19,900 nt of DNA, from assembly GCA_023461495.1 (NCBI GenBank), contig JAEYLA010000295.1, positions 1-19,900 of the forward strand, written 5' to 3'. Positions 1 to 8,228 of the stretch are shown here, one piece after another (position 1 is the first letter of the stretch; each line of letters starts with the position of its first letter). The translations under genes were made by a program, and so were the position numbers. This stretch comes from Bacillota bacterium (GTDB lineage Bacteria; Bacillota; Clostridia; Christensenellales; CAG-138). The notes under the pieces were generated by a model. That model searched no databases and had not been told where the DNA came from. It saw nothing but the letters and a program-made list of their open reading frames with translations.

Positions 1-609
1 GAACAGCACCACGCAGACAGCCGTCACCCAAGTCCAGCCGTTTTGGGTGAGCAATGCGGAAAGCGAAGCAAGCGAGTCGTATTCCATTAGGCTGCCCTTG
101 GAGAGATACGCCATCAGCGCAATGGGAATGACGATTTCATTTGCCGGCAACCCCAGAAGAAACGCCATGAATATTACCCCGTCCATACCAAAGAACCGGG
201 CAAACGGATCAAAAAATGTGGTTCCGTGTGCAAGCAGCGTCAGCCCTCCCACCTGCACGTTGGCAAGAATCCAGATCACAAGCCCCGCGGGCGCCGCCAC
301 AGCCACTGCGCGCCCCAGCACAAACAGCGTGCGGTCAAAGATCGAGCGGACGATCACTTTGCCGATCTGCGGCATGCGGTATGGCGGAAGCTCCAGCGTA
401 AAGGCGGAGGGTTCGCCCTTTAGCATGGTCTTTGATAGCATCCACGAGGACAGGAACGCCATCAGTACGCCAAGCGCGATGACAGACGTCAGCAGCAGCG
501 CCGCAACGATATTGTCCCCGGGCCGCGCCGCGGTACCCACAAAGAAGATTGTGAGTACCGCGATGAGTGTGGGAAACGCGCCACCATCCAAAGGGAAACA
601 AATCTCCAC
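1..609 (-). pseudogene. feoB: FeoB C-terminal fragment (truncated ferrous iron transporter)
   Basis: FeoB is the GTP-driven inner-membrane Fe(II) transporter. Read on the minus strand, this frame is open from 609 to the window edge. It gives recognisable FeoB gate-domain sequence: FPTLIAVLTIFF near the start, then LPPYRMPQIGKVIVRSIFDR, a hydrophobic stretch, and LGLPANEIVIPI. The protein runs off the left edge, so its true C-terminus is not visible. The GTPase domain and first gate region, which should lie at higher coordinates, are absent. Similarity stops around 580-595: family members have a P-C-N-G-R/G-FPTLI type motif, whereas this frame reads P-L-D-G-G-A-FPTLI, preceded by non-FeoB residues and an in-frame TAA at 610-612. 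A GTG at 607-609 could start a fragment, but it has no convincing ribosome-binding site. Probably a non-functional remnant produced by insertion of the neighbouring recombinase element. Confidence 0.85.
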
Positions 610-656
610 TTATTGCGTTCTTAGACGCTAACGACGAGTAAGCGGCTGAAAGATTC
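578..656. other. Putative attachment-site junction of the serine-recombinase element
   Basis: FeoB coding similarity ends at about 580-595 and the recombinase stop codon is at 657-659. The ~60 bp between match neither gene. Large serine integrases usually lie beside one attachment site, so the crossover is inferred to fall at the edge of the FeoB similarity, around the GG-containing sequence near 583-590. The stretch 610-642 holds loosely symmetric CTTA/CGTT and AACG/TAAG half-sites that could be recombinase binding arms. The partner site is outside the window, so the exact core cannot be fixed. Confidence 0.45.
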
Positions 657-2303
657 TTACTCGCTCCCAGGAAAAATGTGCAAGTCCTGCCCATCCCAGG
701 TTATTTTCTTGATCAGCAACCTTATTAGCGTTCTCTTTTCATGGATTGACATTAGATCGAAATCGTTTTTCAAGCTGCCCAATGCACCAGCGATCATGTC
801 AATCTGGATTTCCCTATTGGCAAGTTTGGATTCCTCTTCCCGAATTCGCTCTCGTTCAGCCAAAAGCCTTTTCTGCTCGGCATCCAATTCATTGACGCGG
901 GAATTAATGTGTTGGATCAATGCCGCATTGAGGTTGCCTGCTGATAGGGTCGAAACAAGATTTTCAATTTCATCTGCGCATTTTTTTAACCGAGCCTCAA
1001 TCGATACCCCGGGAGCTTCCCGCTCTTGCTCGGCAAACTCCTGTTTCAATTTTTCCAAGAGTTTAAAAATGCTCGAATTCTGCTCAGTGTATTCCATGAG
1101 ATAATCGCATACCATCTGGTCAGCGTCTTTACCGTTTACGTTTGGAATATCACAGAGGTCGAACCCACCGCGCATTTTGCTGTTGCACATATAATAAAAG
1201 CGGTCGGACTCATCTTTTCTTTTGCCTGTAAGCCCTCTTTTGGCAAACAAACGTTTACCACACTTCTCGCAGAATATGAGGCCCGACAAAAGTGAGTAGT
1301 CATTATGCATCTTTGCCGGCTTTTTACCATCCGGCTTGTTATCCTCAAGAATATCCTGCACGGTAATCCACTGCTTTCCGCTTACTATGCCTTTGTGCTT
1401 TCCAACAGCAATGATCCATTTATCTATAGACTGCCTTGGTGCGTTTTTCTTCTTGTAATCCCTCTTGTTGTACGAAAGTATCCCATACTTATCGGAGCAA
1501 TCCTTCTCCTGAAAGCAGACCTCAGCATTCATATCAGTGAAATAATTGAGGGCATCCTGATCTGCTACGCAGTAAACGGGATTTTGAAGTATTTCTTTGA
1601 TTCCTAATAGTGAGAAATACTCTCCGCTCCTCGATTTGATCTCGTTGCGGATTAAATGCTTGCTGACTCCTGAAACAGCCCTTAACTCTAGAAATTTTTC
1701 AAACATCACCTGCACAGCGGCAATTTCGTCAGGATTAGCTTTCAACTTGAATGATGTCCGTATCTTCCCATCAACAACAACTTCCTGCGCCTTTTCGGAT
1801 GTAAATCCAGTTGGCGTAGAACCGCCCAACCAACGTCCTGTCCGGGCAAGCATCATCATGTTGTCTCTGACACGCTCAGCCAGAATATCCCGCTCAAGCT
1901 GAGAAAAGACGCTTGCTATGTACATCATAGCTTTGCCCATGGGCTTCGTTGTATCAAAATCCTCTCTAACACAGATAAACGATATATCGCAGCCACTGAA
2001 ATACTCAATCATGTTAGAGAAATCACGGACGTTGCGGCTGATACGATCAAGCCTATAGCAGACAATATAATCCGGCTTATTGAGCTTTATATCCTGCATC
2101 ATCCGCTGAAACTGCGGTCTTCTGGTGTCTTTGCCTGTAAAGCCCTCGTCCTCGTAGACGATTATTTCTGCGTTTTGTGAACCGTCCGGTGACAAGGTGT
2201 TCATTTTGGAATAAATGTGCTGCTTGCACATTTCAATCTGGTTCTCTATCGATTCGCCTTTTCCGGTGTAAACGGATTTACGGCTATAAATGAAGAACCT
2301 CAA
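657..2303 (-). CDS. Large serine recombinase (site-specific integrase)
   Basis: A large serine recombinase that would integrate or excise a mobile element by double-strand exchange. With the start chosen here it has 548 residues. The N-terminal resolvase domain carries the YSRKS motif (catalytic Ser10) and YRLDRISRN. A recombinase domain begins near TGRWLGGSTPTGF. A zinc ribbon follows (FCEKCGKRLF, then YMCNSK and LCDIP), then a coiled-coil-like charged segment of the sort that controls directionality. An upstream TTG at 2330 and an ATG at 2309 are in frame. AGGAGG at 2311-2316 is only 1 nt from the ATG but 7 nt from a TTG at 2301-2303, so the TTG start is preferred; the ATG would add two residues. 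The gene ends ~60 bp from the broken feoB, the usual place for an integrase beside its attachment site. No excisionase-like gene is visible nearby. Confidence 0.93.
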   Translation of the reverse strand: MRFFIYSRKSVYTGKGESIENQIEMCKQHIYSKMNTLSPDGSQNAEIIVYEDEGFTGKDTRRPQFQRMMQDIKLNKPDYIVCYRLDRISRNVRDFSNMIEYFSGCDISFICVREDFDTTKPMGKAMMYIASVFSQLERDILAERVRDNMMMLARTGRWLGGSTPTGFTSEKAQEVVVDGKIRTSFKLKANPDEIAAVQVMFEKFLELRAVSGVSKHLIRNEIKSRSGEYFSLLGIKEILQNPVYCVADQDALNYFTDMNAEVCFQEKDCSDKYGILSYNKRDYKKKNAPRQSIDKWIIAVGKHKGIVSGKQWITVQDILEDNKPDGKKPAKMHNDYSLLSGLIFCEKCGKRLFAKRGLTGKRKDESDRFYYMCNSKMRGGFDLCDIPNVNGKDADQMVCDYLMEYTEQNSSIFKLLEKLKQEFAEQEREAPGVSIEARLKKCADEIENLVSTLSAGNLNAALIQHINSRVNELDAEQKRLLAERERIREEESKLANREIQIDMIAGALGSLKNDFDLMSIHEKRTLIRLLIKKITWDGQDLHIFPGSE

Positions 2304-2511
2304 GGCCATCCCTCCTTTCGTCTGACGCAATGAAAAATATAAATAAGGGGTTTGATCACCTCAGAATTTATAAAGCTGTTACTCAAATAATAGTCAGATA
2401 ATCGCCAGTATAGCCATAACTATTCGGCATAGCCTTCCCGTCCGCGGTTTGAATTGCGCCCGTCTGACGATCAAGTTGATCGTAAACATACTGGGATCAC
2501 ATTCCCATCCG

Positions 2512-2680
2512 CGTCGGCAACTTGCAGACCTCGCCGGTCTCAAACAGTCAGTAATCGCAAGGCACGAAGACTATGAATGCAACTCCTCAGATTGATATTC
2601 TTTTCGAGGTTCTCCAGCCTTTAGGGTTTACCTTGTCCGTTGTTCCTGCCGTCTCTCCGCAGGGTGACTTTTTCTTTCGG
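2512..2680 (+). pseudogene. Frameshifted remnant of an XRE/HigA-type antitoxin
   Basis: Two adjacent frames together resemble a small helix-turn-helix antitoxin. Frame A (2512-2571) reads RRQLADLAGLKQSVIAR, close to the QLAxxAGLKQSVIAR recognition helices of HigA/HipB-like proteins. After one extra base at 2572, frame B (from 2573) reads MNATPQIDILFEVLQPLGF followed by TLSVVP, the usual tail of such proteins. The single-base shift breaks the gene, and no clear start lies upstream. Frame B has no stop and happens to run in frame into the LacI gene, which makes that gene look 90 codons too long. No toxin partner was recognised between 2331 and 2511. The assignment rests on motif memory only. 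Confidence 0.6.
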
Positions 2681-2772
2681 CCGGTAATCGCGCTTAACAG
2701 CTACCGCACATATGCGATAGCTGTTTTTGTCAATTTGCCGTCCTCTGTAGGAACATTTCCTTTTCCTGAAAT

Positions 2773-2794
2773 AAAAACGTTTTTGGTATTGACA
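2773..2794 (+). promoter_or_regulatory. Candidate operator palindrome and -35 box upstream of the LacI gene
   Basis: A perfect 12-bp palindrome AAAAACGTTTTT (2773-2784) with the central CG typical of LacI-family operators lies 4 bp before a TTGACA (2789-2794). The best -10 matches (CAAGAT at 2812-2817 with 17-bp spacing, GATATT at 2815-2820 with 20-bp spacing) are poor, so promoter strength is uncertain. The location suggests autoregulation of the LacI gene that starts at 2843. Confidence 0.45.
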
Positions 2795-2842
2795 ATTCTA
2801 CCCTCAACCAGCAAGATATTAGTAGAAACTTTGGGGTTTGAT

Positions 2843-3850
2843 ATGAAGAAAATTCGAAACGTTATTACAATCAAAGATGTCGCTGCAAAGGCCGGTGTTG
2901 CCATCTCAACGGTATCCCTTGTTTTAAACAATCGCGATGCCGTAAAGGACAGTACCCGGCTTCGTGTGGAAGCCGCTGCAAAAGAACTGGGGTATGTACG
3001 AAACAGCATCGCCGCCTCCATGAAAACCGGGCACACAAAAATCATTGTGGTTATCGTACCGGATTTCATCAACGACTTCTTCACCTGCGCCGTGCAGGGC
3101 ATCACCGAGGTTGCGACGGAGCGCGGTTATTTTACGCTTGTATTTGCCACCAGTGAGTCCCCGAAAAAAGAGCAGGAGCTGTTTCATGGCGAGATCGGCC
3201 AGATCATCGACGGCGCAATCCTCATCCCTTCGATAGAAGATGAGTTTTTTTATGATGGGCTCTCCAAGCCCGTTGTGCTGATCGACCGAACCGTCGGAAA
3301 CCTGAACGCCGTCACGATCGATAACTATAAAGGCGCCTATCTTGCCACAAAAGAGCTGATCAACGCGGGCCATACGAAAATCGCCGCCATCAACGGCGAC
3401 CGCGACTTTATGATCTATACCAACCGGAAGAGAGGCTTTGAGGACGCTATGCACGAGCACGGCATCCAAATACAGGAGCGCTACATCAAGCAGGGAGAAT
3501 GGTACCAGCACAGCGGCTATGCGCTTACAGGAGAGCTCCTCACGGGAGATGATCCCCCCACCGCAATCTTTGCGGCCAACAACCAGATCAGCATCGGCTG
3601 CATCAATTACCTGCGCGACCACGGCATCCAAATCGGGCAGGACATTTCGCTGACCGCGTTTGATGATTCGCTGCTGGCCCGCACCATACGCCCCGCCGTC
3701 ACCGTTATTGACAGACCGACCATTGAAATGGGACGGATTGCGGCACAGATGCTGCTGGATATTCTCAGCGGCAACAGGACAGAGCCGCAGCAGAAAATGC
3801 TTGATGTCAAGCTGATCCGCCGCGGCTCCGTCGCAAAGGCATCTACCTGA
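2843..3850 (+). CDS. LacI-family transcriptional regulator
   Basis: A 335-residue LacI/GalR-type repressor, normal length for the family. The N-terminal helix-turn-helix (about residues 9-30) reads TIKDVAAKAGVAISTVSLVL, followed by the hinge region. A periplasmic-binding-protein-like effector domain spans about residues 60-330 (VVIVPDFINDFF, GAILIP, VVLIDR, then AFDDS near the end). The start at 2843 is chosen because the helix-turn-helix follows at the canonical distance and a GGGG lies 6 nt upstream. The longer in-frame ATG at 2573 belongs to an antitoxin remnant. The gene converges with the kinase gene of the ABC operon, with 18 bp between stops and only a weak GCGGG/CCCGC hairpin in the gap. 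It most likely senses the operon's sugar or polyol and represses that operon. This role is inferred from position and from a similar CG-centred site in the operon leader. Confidence 0.92.
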   Translation: MKKIRNVITIKDVAAKAGVAISTVSLVLNNRDAVKDSTRLRVEAAAKELGYVRNSIAASMKTGHTKIIVVIVPDFINDFFTCAVQGITEVATERGYFTLVFATSESPKKEQELFHGEIGQIIDGAILIPSIEDEFFYDGLSKPVVLIDRTVGNLNAVTIDNYKGAYLATKELINAGHTKIAAINGDRDFMIYTNRKRGFEDAMHEHGIQIQERYIKQGEWYQHSGYALTGELLTGDDPPTAIFAANNQISIGCINYLRDHGIQIGQDISLTAFDDSLLARTIRPAVTVIDRPTIEMGRIAAQMLLDILSGNRTEPQQKMLDVKLIRRGSVAKAST

Positions 3851-3868
3851 GTGCGGGCGTGTCCCGCC

Positions 3869-5518
3869 CTATCGCGCAGCCTCTTCCGCATATTCCCCTA
3901 GACGCAAATAGCGCCCATACGCTGCGGCATAAGCCGCAGCATTTGTTTTTTGGGGAAGATAGGTATGCAGATATCCCTCACACATATTGCGCTGCGCGTC
4001 CTCAATACGCGCATATTCGCCCATGGAAACCGCGGCATAGATCGCGGCACCCCTTGCGCAGGCCTGCAGCGAGGAGGAAACCTTAATCGGCATGCCCAGC
4101 ACATCGCTCAACACCTGCATGATGTAGGGCGATTTCTGCGCGATTCCCCCAACTGCAATAAGCTCCTTGATTGCAACACCCTCCCCGATGAGCGCGTCTA
4201 TGAGCTTCTTCTGCCCGAACGCCGCCGCCATGGCGAGCGCCTGATAGACGGCAGGCGCCGTTGTGCCAAGCGTCAGCCGCGAAATCGCGCCCATGACTTC
4301 TTCGTTTGTATTGGGGTATCGCCTCCCATTGAACCAATCGACCGCCGTCAGCACCCCTTCAATGGGCAGCAACGCTGCCTCCTGCTGCAAGCGTCCTAAA
4401 AGCTGCACTTCCATCCCGGAAGCAAGCGCAGCGTACCGTTCCGGCTCCGCATCGCGCAGCGCCTGCATGGGCCAGAGCAAAAAGCGCTTGAGCCAGGCAA
4501 ATAGGTCCCCAAAAGAGGCCTGGCTCGTCTCAAAACCGACAAGCCCCGGTATAATGCTGTTTTCCGCCTGCCCGCCGATTGCGCATAGCTGCCTGCCCGC
4601 GAGCTTATCCGCATGTTCCACCATCATATTCACGGCTGAGGTGCCGATGTTGATCACCATCACATTGGGCGCAACGCCCGCGCCCACAGCGCCCGCATGT
4701 GCGTCAAGCGAGCTTCCCCCAACAAGAACATGCTCTCCTACCCCCAGCTTTTTCGCCCATTCCCTGCTGATTTTCCCCACGCAATAGTCACACGCCTGCG
4801 GTTTTGCATACGTGCTGCCCACATGCGCAAGGTACGGGTCAAGGTTCCTGCGGCACTCCGCCGAGGGGAGTCCATTCCACGCGCTGTGCCAGAGCGCCTT
4901 ATGCCCCGCGGCACAGGCGCAGCGGTACATGGTATGCGGTTCTGTATTCCCCGTCAGGAGCGCCGGCATCCAATCACAATGCTCCACCCAGGAATAGGCC
5001 GCCGCTTTGACCTGCTCGTCCATACGGATGGTGTGCAATATCTTCGCCCAGTACCATTCCGAGCAATAAGCGCCTTGGTACTTCGTATAGTCTATGCCGT
5101 TATCGTCTGAAAACGCCGCATTGATCTCTGCCGCTTCCTGTATTGCGGTATGATCCTTCCACAGATGAAACATGGCGTTGGGGTTCTCTATAAACTCCGG
5201 CAACAGCGCAAGAGGCGTACCCGTACGGTCCACCGGGCACGGGGTAGAGCCCGTTGCCGCAAAGGAAATAGCTGTGATGTTCTCCCGCACCTCGCCGCTC
5301 ACGGCATCCAGCAGCGCATGCATCACATCCGTGAACGCCTCGACATAATCCAGCGGATGCTGGCGGAACATCCGCTTTTCCATATCCTGATACTTTCCCG
5401 CAAGCCACCTTGGGTAGCCGCGTTCCGTTTGCGCCATCATCGTTCCGTCGGCGGTATTGATGACCACCGCCCGTACCGAATCGCTTCCAAAATCTACACC
5501 GATGACATACCGTTCCAT
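3869..5518 (-). CDS. FGGY carbohydrate kinase, ribulokinase (AraB)-like
   Basis: A 549-residue cytoplasmic FGGY-family sugar kinase that should phosphorylate a ketose with ATP. Sequence features point to the ribulokinase branch: VGVDFGSDSVRAVV at residues 6-19, HLWKDHTAIQEAA around 118-130, GGSSLDAHAGAVGAG with likely catalytic Asp272, DWFNGRRYPNTN in the second half, and GGIAQKSPYIMQVLSDVLGM near the end. Length fits AraB. The ATG is preceded by AGGAGG with good spacing. It is the last gene of the ABC operon. No L-arabinose isomerase (AraA) or ribulose-phosphate epimerase (AraD) is nearby, so L-arabinose is not the obvious substrate. With the SDR dehydrogenase upstream, a ketose made by oxidising a pentitol or tetritol is more likely. 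AraB-type kinases accept several 2-ketopentoses, so the exact substrate is open. Confidence 0.9.
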   Translation of the reverse strand: MERYVIGVDFGSDSVRAVVINTADGTMMAQTERGYPRWLAGKYQDMEKRMFRQHPLDYVEAFTDVMHALLDAVSGEVRENITAISFAATGSTPCPVDRTGTPLALLPEFIENPNAMFHLWKDHTAIQEAAEINAAFSDDNGIDYTKYQGAYCSEWYWAKILHTIRMDEQVKAAAYSWVEHCDWMPALLTGNTEPHTMYRCACAAGHKALWHSAWNGLPSAECRRNLDPYLAHVGSTYAKPQACDYCVGKISREWAKKLGVGEHVLVGGSSLDAHAGAVGAGVAPNVMVINIGTSAVNMMVEHADKLAGRQLCAIGGQAENSIIPGLVGFETSQASFGDLFAWLKRFLLWPMQALRDAEPERYAALASGMEVQLLGRLQQEAALLPIEGVLTAVDWFNGRRYPNTNEEVMGAISRLTLGTTAPAVYQALAMAAAFGQKKLIDALIGEGVAIKELIAVGGIAQKSPYIMQVLSDVLGMPIKVSSSLQACARGAAIYAAVSMGEYARIEDAQRNMCEGYLHTYLPQKTNAAAYAAAYGRYLRLGEYAEEAAR

Positions 5519-5542
5519 AACCGGCCTCCTTTCCCTTACGAA

Positions 5543-5595
5543 ACAATACGGGTCAAAAACCTCGGCTTTCCTGCCGGAGCTTTCACCCGTATTGT
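5543..5595 (-). promoter_or_regulatory. Intercistronic stem-loop before the kinase gene
   Basis: A perfect 11-bp inverted repeat, ACAATACGGGT at 5543-5553 and ACCCGTATTGT at 5585-5595, encloses a 31-nt loop. The loop contains a second smaller stem (CTCGGC with GCCGGAG). It fills most of the 92-bp gap between permease and kinase genes and ends about 15 nt before the kinase ribosome-binding site. No T-run follows on the minus strand, so it is not a standard intrinsic terminator. It could set mRNA stability or kinase translation. Confidence 0.6.
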
Positions 5596-5610
5596 GTAAA
5601 ATTGAACGTA

Positions 5611-6597
5611 TTAGTTTTCCAGCCTGCCCTTGTTCTTGAGAAGGTCAAACGCTACCGCCAGTATAATGACGACGCCTTTGATGACCATCTGCACGTAGGA
5701 AGAAATGTGCAGGAGATTCAATCCATTGCTTAGTACGCCGATGACCAGCGCGCCGATGAGCGTTCCGCCAATCGTGCCGATACCGCCCGCAAAGCTCGTA
5801 CCGCCGAGTACAGCCGCCGCAATCGCGTCCGATTCATACCCCTGGCCCGCCGTAGGCTGGCCCGAATACATGCGGGACGCCAGTATGATACCCGCAAGCG
5901 CCGCCATCAGCGCCGAGATGATATACACATTGATCGTCAGCCCGTTGATGCGAATGCCGGAGAATTTTGCCGCTGTGATATTGCCGCCCACCGCATACAT
6001 CCGCCGTCCGAACTTAGTCCGGTACAGAATGACGGAAATCACGATCATCACGGCTGCCACGATATAAATCGGGATCGGGATTCCCAACAGGTATCCGTTG
6101 CCCATCGAGGTAAACACTTGGTCCTTGCAGGCGACCGACCGGCCGTTTGTGATGATGTAAGCAAGACCTCTGATAATGCCCTGCATGGACAATGTGACAA
6201 TAAACGGCGGCATTTTGATGTAGGCAACGATCATCCCGTTAACCGCGCCGATTACCGCGCCCAGAAGGAGCGAAAGGAGGATTGCGATTGCAAGCGGCAC
6301 ATTTGCCTCAAGCAGCATCACAACCGCAACGCCGCTCGCCCCGACGACCGAGCCTACAGTCAGATCAATGCCTCCAATGATCAGGACGAATGTCATGCCG
6401 AACGCAATGAGGGAATTGATGCAAATCTGCCGCAGCACGGAGAGCAGGTTCTTCCCGGTAAGAAACGAGTCGGTCGATACCGTCAGTATTGTGCACAGAA
6501 CAAGCAGACCAAGCATCGTGCCGTAATTGTTTTTGATAAATTTAGTGACAGGATCTCTGCCAAATACCAGTTTGTTACGCTTCTCGTTGTTCACCAT
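5611..6597 (-). CDS. Sugar ABC transporter permease (RbsC-like)
   Basis: A 328-residue inner-membrane permease of the ribose/xylose/AI-2 family, expected to form the homodimeric channel of the ABC importer encoded beside it. It is strongly hydrophobic with about 8-10 membrane segments. It shows the family signature GGIDLTVGSVVG after the second or third segment, YAVGGNITAAKFSGI in the middle (the loop that meets the ATPase), and GGTSFAGGIGTIGGTLIGAL near the end. An upstream in-frame ATG at 6615 exists, but AGGAGG lies 5 nt before the ATG at 6597, which is preferred. The gene overlaps the end of the ATPase gene by 23 bp, indicating translational coupling. Length is typical. Confidence 0.93.
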   Translation of the reverse strand: MVNNEKRNKLVFGRDPVTKFIKNNYGTMLGLLVLCTILTVSTDSFLTGKNLLSVLRQICINSLIAFGMTFVLIIGGIDLTVGSVVGASGVAVVMLLEANVPLAIAILLSLLLGAVIGAVNGMIVAYIKMPPFIVTLSMQGIIRGLAYIITNGRSVACKDQVFTSMGNGYLLGIPIPIYIVAAVMIVISVILYRTKFGRRMYAVGGNITAAKFSGIRINGLTINVYIISALMAALAGIILASRMYSGQPTAGQGYESDAIAAAVLGGTSFAGGIGTIGGTLIGALVIGVLSNGLNLLHISSYVQMVIKGVVIILAVAFDLLKNKGRLEN

Positions 6598-8107
6598 TGA
6601 TTCCTCCTGATGCAAGCTGCATAATGCGTTCCTGTGAGAATAGCTCCATCTCGTTGCGGCGCAATTCGCCTGAAATGCGCCCTTCGCACATCACGATAAT
6701 CCTGTGACTGAGGTTGATGATCTCCTCCATCTCCGAGGAAATCAGAAGAATTGCCATGCCTTGTGCGGCCAACTCCGAGATCAGGTGGTAAATTTCCGAC
6801 TTTGCGCCAATATCGATGCCGCGCGTCGGCTCATCCAGTATCAGGATGTTCGGGTTTGTCGCCAGCCATTTGGAAACCACGACCTTCTGCTGGTTCCCGC
6901 CGGAAAGATAACGGGCCAATTGATCGGTCGATGTCATCTTGATGGAAAGGCGGTTTGCATAATCGTCAACAATGTTCTTTTCTTTGCTTCTGTTGATCCT
7001 GATAAACCGGATAAACTGCTCCAGCACGGAGATCGTGATGTTGTAGCGGATGGGATTCTGCAGGAAGAGGCCTTCCGTTTTCCTGCTTTCAGGCACATAG
7101 CCAATGCCGTGCCGGATCGCTTCGCGCGGCGAATCGATGCGTGCCTTTTTCCCATCGAGATACAGTTCCCCGGCCTCGAGCTTATCAATGCCGAATATCG
7201 CGCGGGCAAGCTCGGTACGGCCTGCGCCTACCAGCCCGGAAAAGCCGAGTATTTCGCCCTTATGGATGCAAAAATCAATATTGCGTAATTTCTTATTTTG
7301 AAATCCTTTTACACGAAGACACTCCGCTCCGTGCGCCGGACTCGTATTCAAATCATAGATTTCGGAGATCTTCCGGCCAACCATCATGGATATGATGGCG
7401 TCCTGCGTCAAATTCTTTGTAAACTCCGTCCCGATAAGCTGCCCGTCGCGCAGCACGGTGACGGAATCCGCAATGCGGAAAATCTCGTCCATTCTGTGTG
7501 AGATGTATATAATTGCAATTCCCGCGGATTTTAGTGCATGAATTTGTGCAAAGAGTTGCTCAATTTCTATATTGGTCAGGGAGGAGGTGGGTTCGTCCAT
7601 TACAATCAGCCTGGCGTTTGAAAGCAGCGCGCGTGAAATCTCCACCATCTGCTGCTTTGCAATGCTCAGCTCCCCGACCTTTACGCGTGCGTCAATCTGC
7701 ATCCCCAGGGAATCGAGCACACCTTGCGCGCGTGCGACCATTTCTTTATCATTGAGAAAAACGCCGGTATTCCCTGTGATCTCCGCACCCATAAACAGGT
7801 TGTCCGCAACGCTCATGTTCTCCGCAAGGCATATTTCCTGATGGATGATGCTGATGCCATGCGCCTTTGCGCTTTGTACGCCGCGGATCGTTACTTCCTT
7901 CCCTGCGATTCGGATTGAGCCTGTGCCTTCGTCCTTCTCATGGATGCCGCCAAGTATTTTAATCAGCGTCGATTTCCCCGCGCCGTTTTCCCCCATTAGC
8001 GCGCGAACCTCTCCGGCCTTTATTTCTATATGTACCGAATCCAGGACCTTTGCGCCGGGAAACGTTTTGTTGATGTCATGCATCTCAAGAAAATACTCGG
8101 ACGCCAT
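6575..8107 (-). CDS. Sugar ABC transporter ATP-binding protein (RbsA/XylG-like, two nucleotide-binding domains)
   Basis: A 510-residue fused ATPase that powers sugar uptake, the standard architecture of the RbsA/MglA/XylG family. Domain 1 has Walker A GENGAGKST (39-47), LSIAKQQMVEISRAL and Walker B LIVMDEPTSSL. Domain 2 starts near residue 255 with the degenerate Walker A usual for this family (GLVGAGRTE), then LSGGNQQKVVVSKWL and ILILDEPTRGID. The ATG is preceded by AGGAGG at good spacing. The gene lies between the binding-protein and permease genes, and its end overlaps the permease start. No unusual changes were seen in the motifs. Confidence 0.94.
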   Translation of the reverse strand: MASEYFLEMHDINKTFPGAKVLDSVHIEIKAGEVRALMGENGAGKSTLIKILGGIHEKDEGTGSIRIAGKEVTIRGVQSAKAHGISIIHQEICLAENMSVADNLFMGAEITGNTGVFLNDKEMVARAQGVLDSLGMQIDARVKVGELSIAKQQMVEISRALLSNARLIVMDEPTSSLTNIEIEQLFAQIHALKSAGIAIIYISHRMDEIFRIADSVTVLRDGQLIGTEFTKNLTQDAIISMMVGRKISEIYDLNTSPAHGAECLRVKGFQNKKLRNIDFCIHKGEILGFSGLVGAGRTELARAIFGIDKLEAGELYLDGKKARIDSPREAIRHGIGYVPESRKTEGLFLQNPIRYNITISVLEQFIRFIRINRSKEKNIVDDYANRLSIKMTSTDQLARYLSGGNQQKVVVSKWLATNPNILILDEPTRGIDIGAKSEIYHLISELAAQGMAILLISSEMEEIINLSHRIIVMCEGRISGELRRNEMELFSQERIMQLASGGINGEQREA

Positions 8108-8149
8108 CTTTTCCTCCTAACCCTCTGACTGTACCTAAGCGTTTGTGCT

Positions 8150-8180
8150 CCCCGGCGCGCCTTTACAAAGCGTGCCGGGG
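8150..8180 (-). promoter_or_regulatory. Intercistronic hairpin after the binding-protein gene
   Basis: An 11-bp stem, CCCCGGCGCGC at 8150-8160 and GCGTGCCGGGG at 8170-8180, has one non-Watson-Crick pair and a 9-nt loop. It lies in the 121-bp gap between the binding-protein gene and the ATPase gene. No T-run follows on the minus strand, so complete termination is unlikely. Hairpins in this position commonly stabilise the upstream mRNA so that the binding protein is made in excess over the membrane components. That role is inferred. Confidence 0.65.
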
Positions 8181-8228
8181 AAGCAGCTATACATAAGTAT
8201 ACGTGTTCCTGTCAGTTCTTCAAGCGTA

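Noticed and set aside
47..631. A 194-codon plus-strand ORF
   Set aside because: It is antisense to the FeoB fragment, whose translation has clear FeoB motifs; the plus-strand product is Ser/Pro-rich and resembles nothing.
2573..2842. N-terminal extension of the LacI gene from an ATG at 2573
   Set aside because: The helix-turn-helix of LacI proteins is at the very N-terminus; the extra 90 codons contain an antitoxin-like tail and a promoter-like region, and the ATG at 2843 has a suitable position.
3853..3867. Bidirectional terminator between the LacI and kinase stops
   Set aside because: The GCGGG/CCCGC stem is only 5 bp and has no T-run on either strand.
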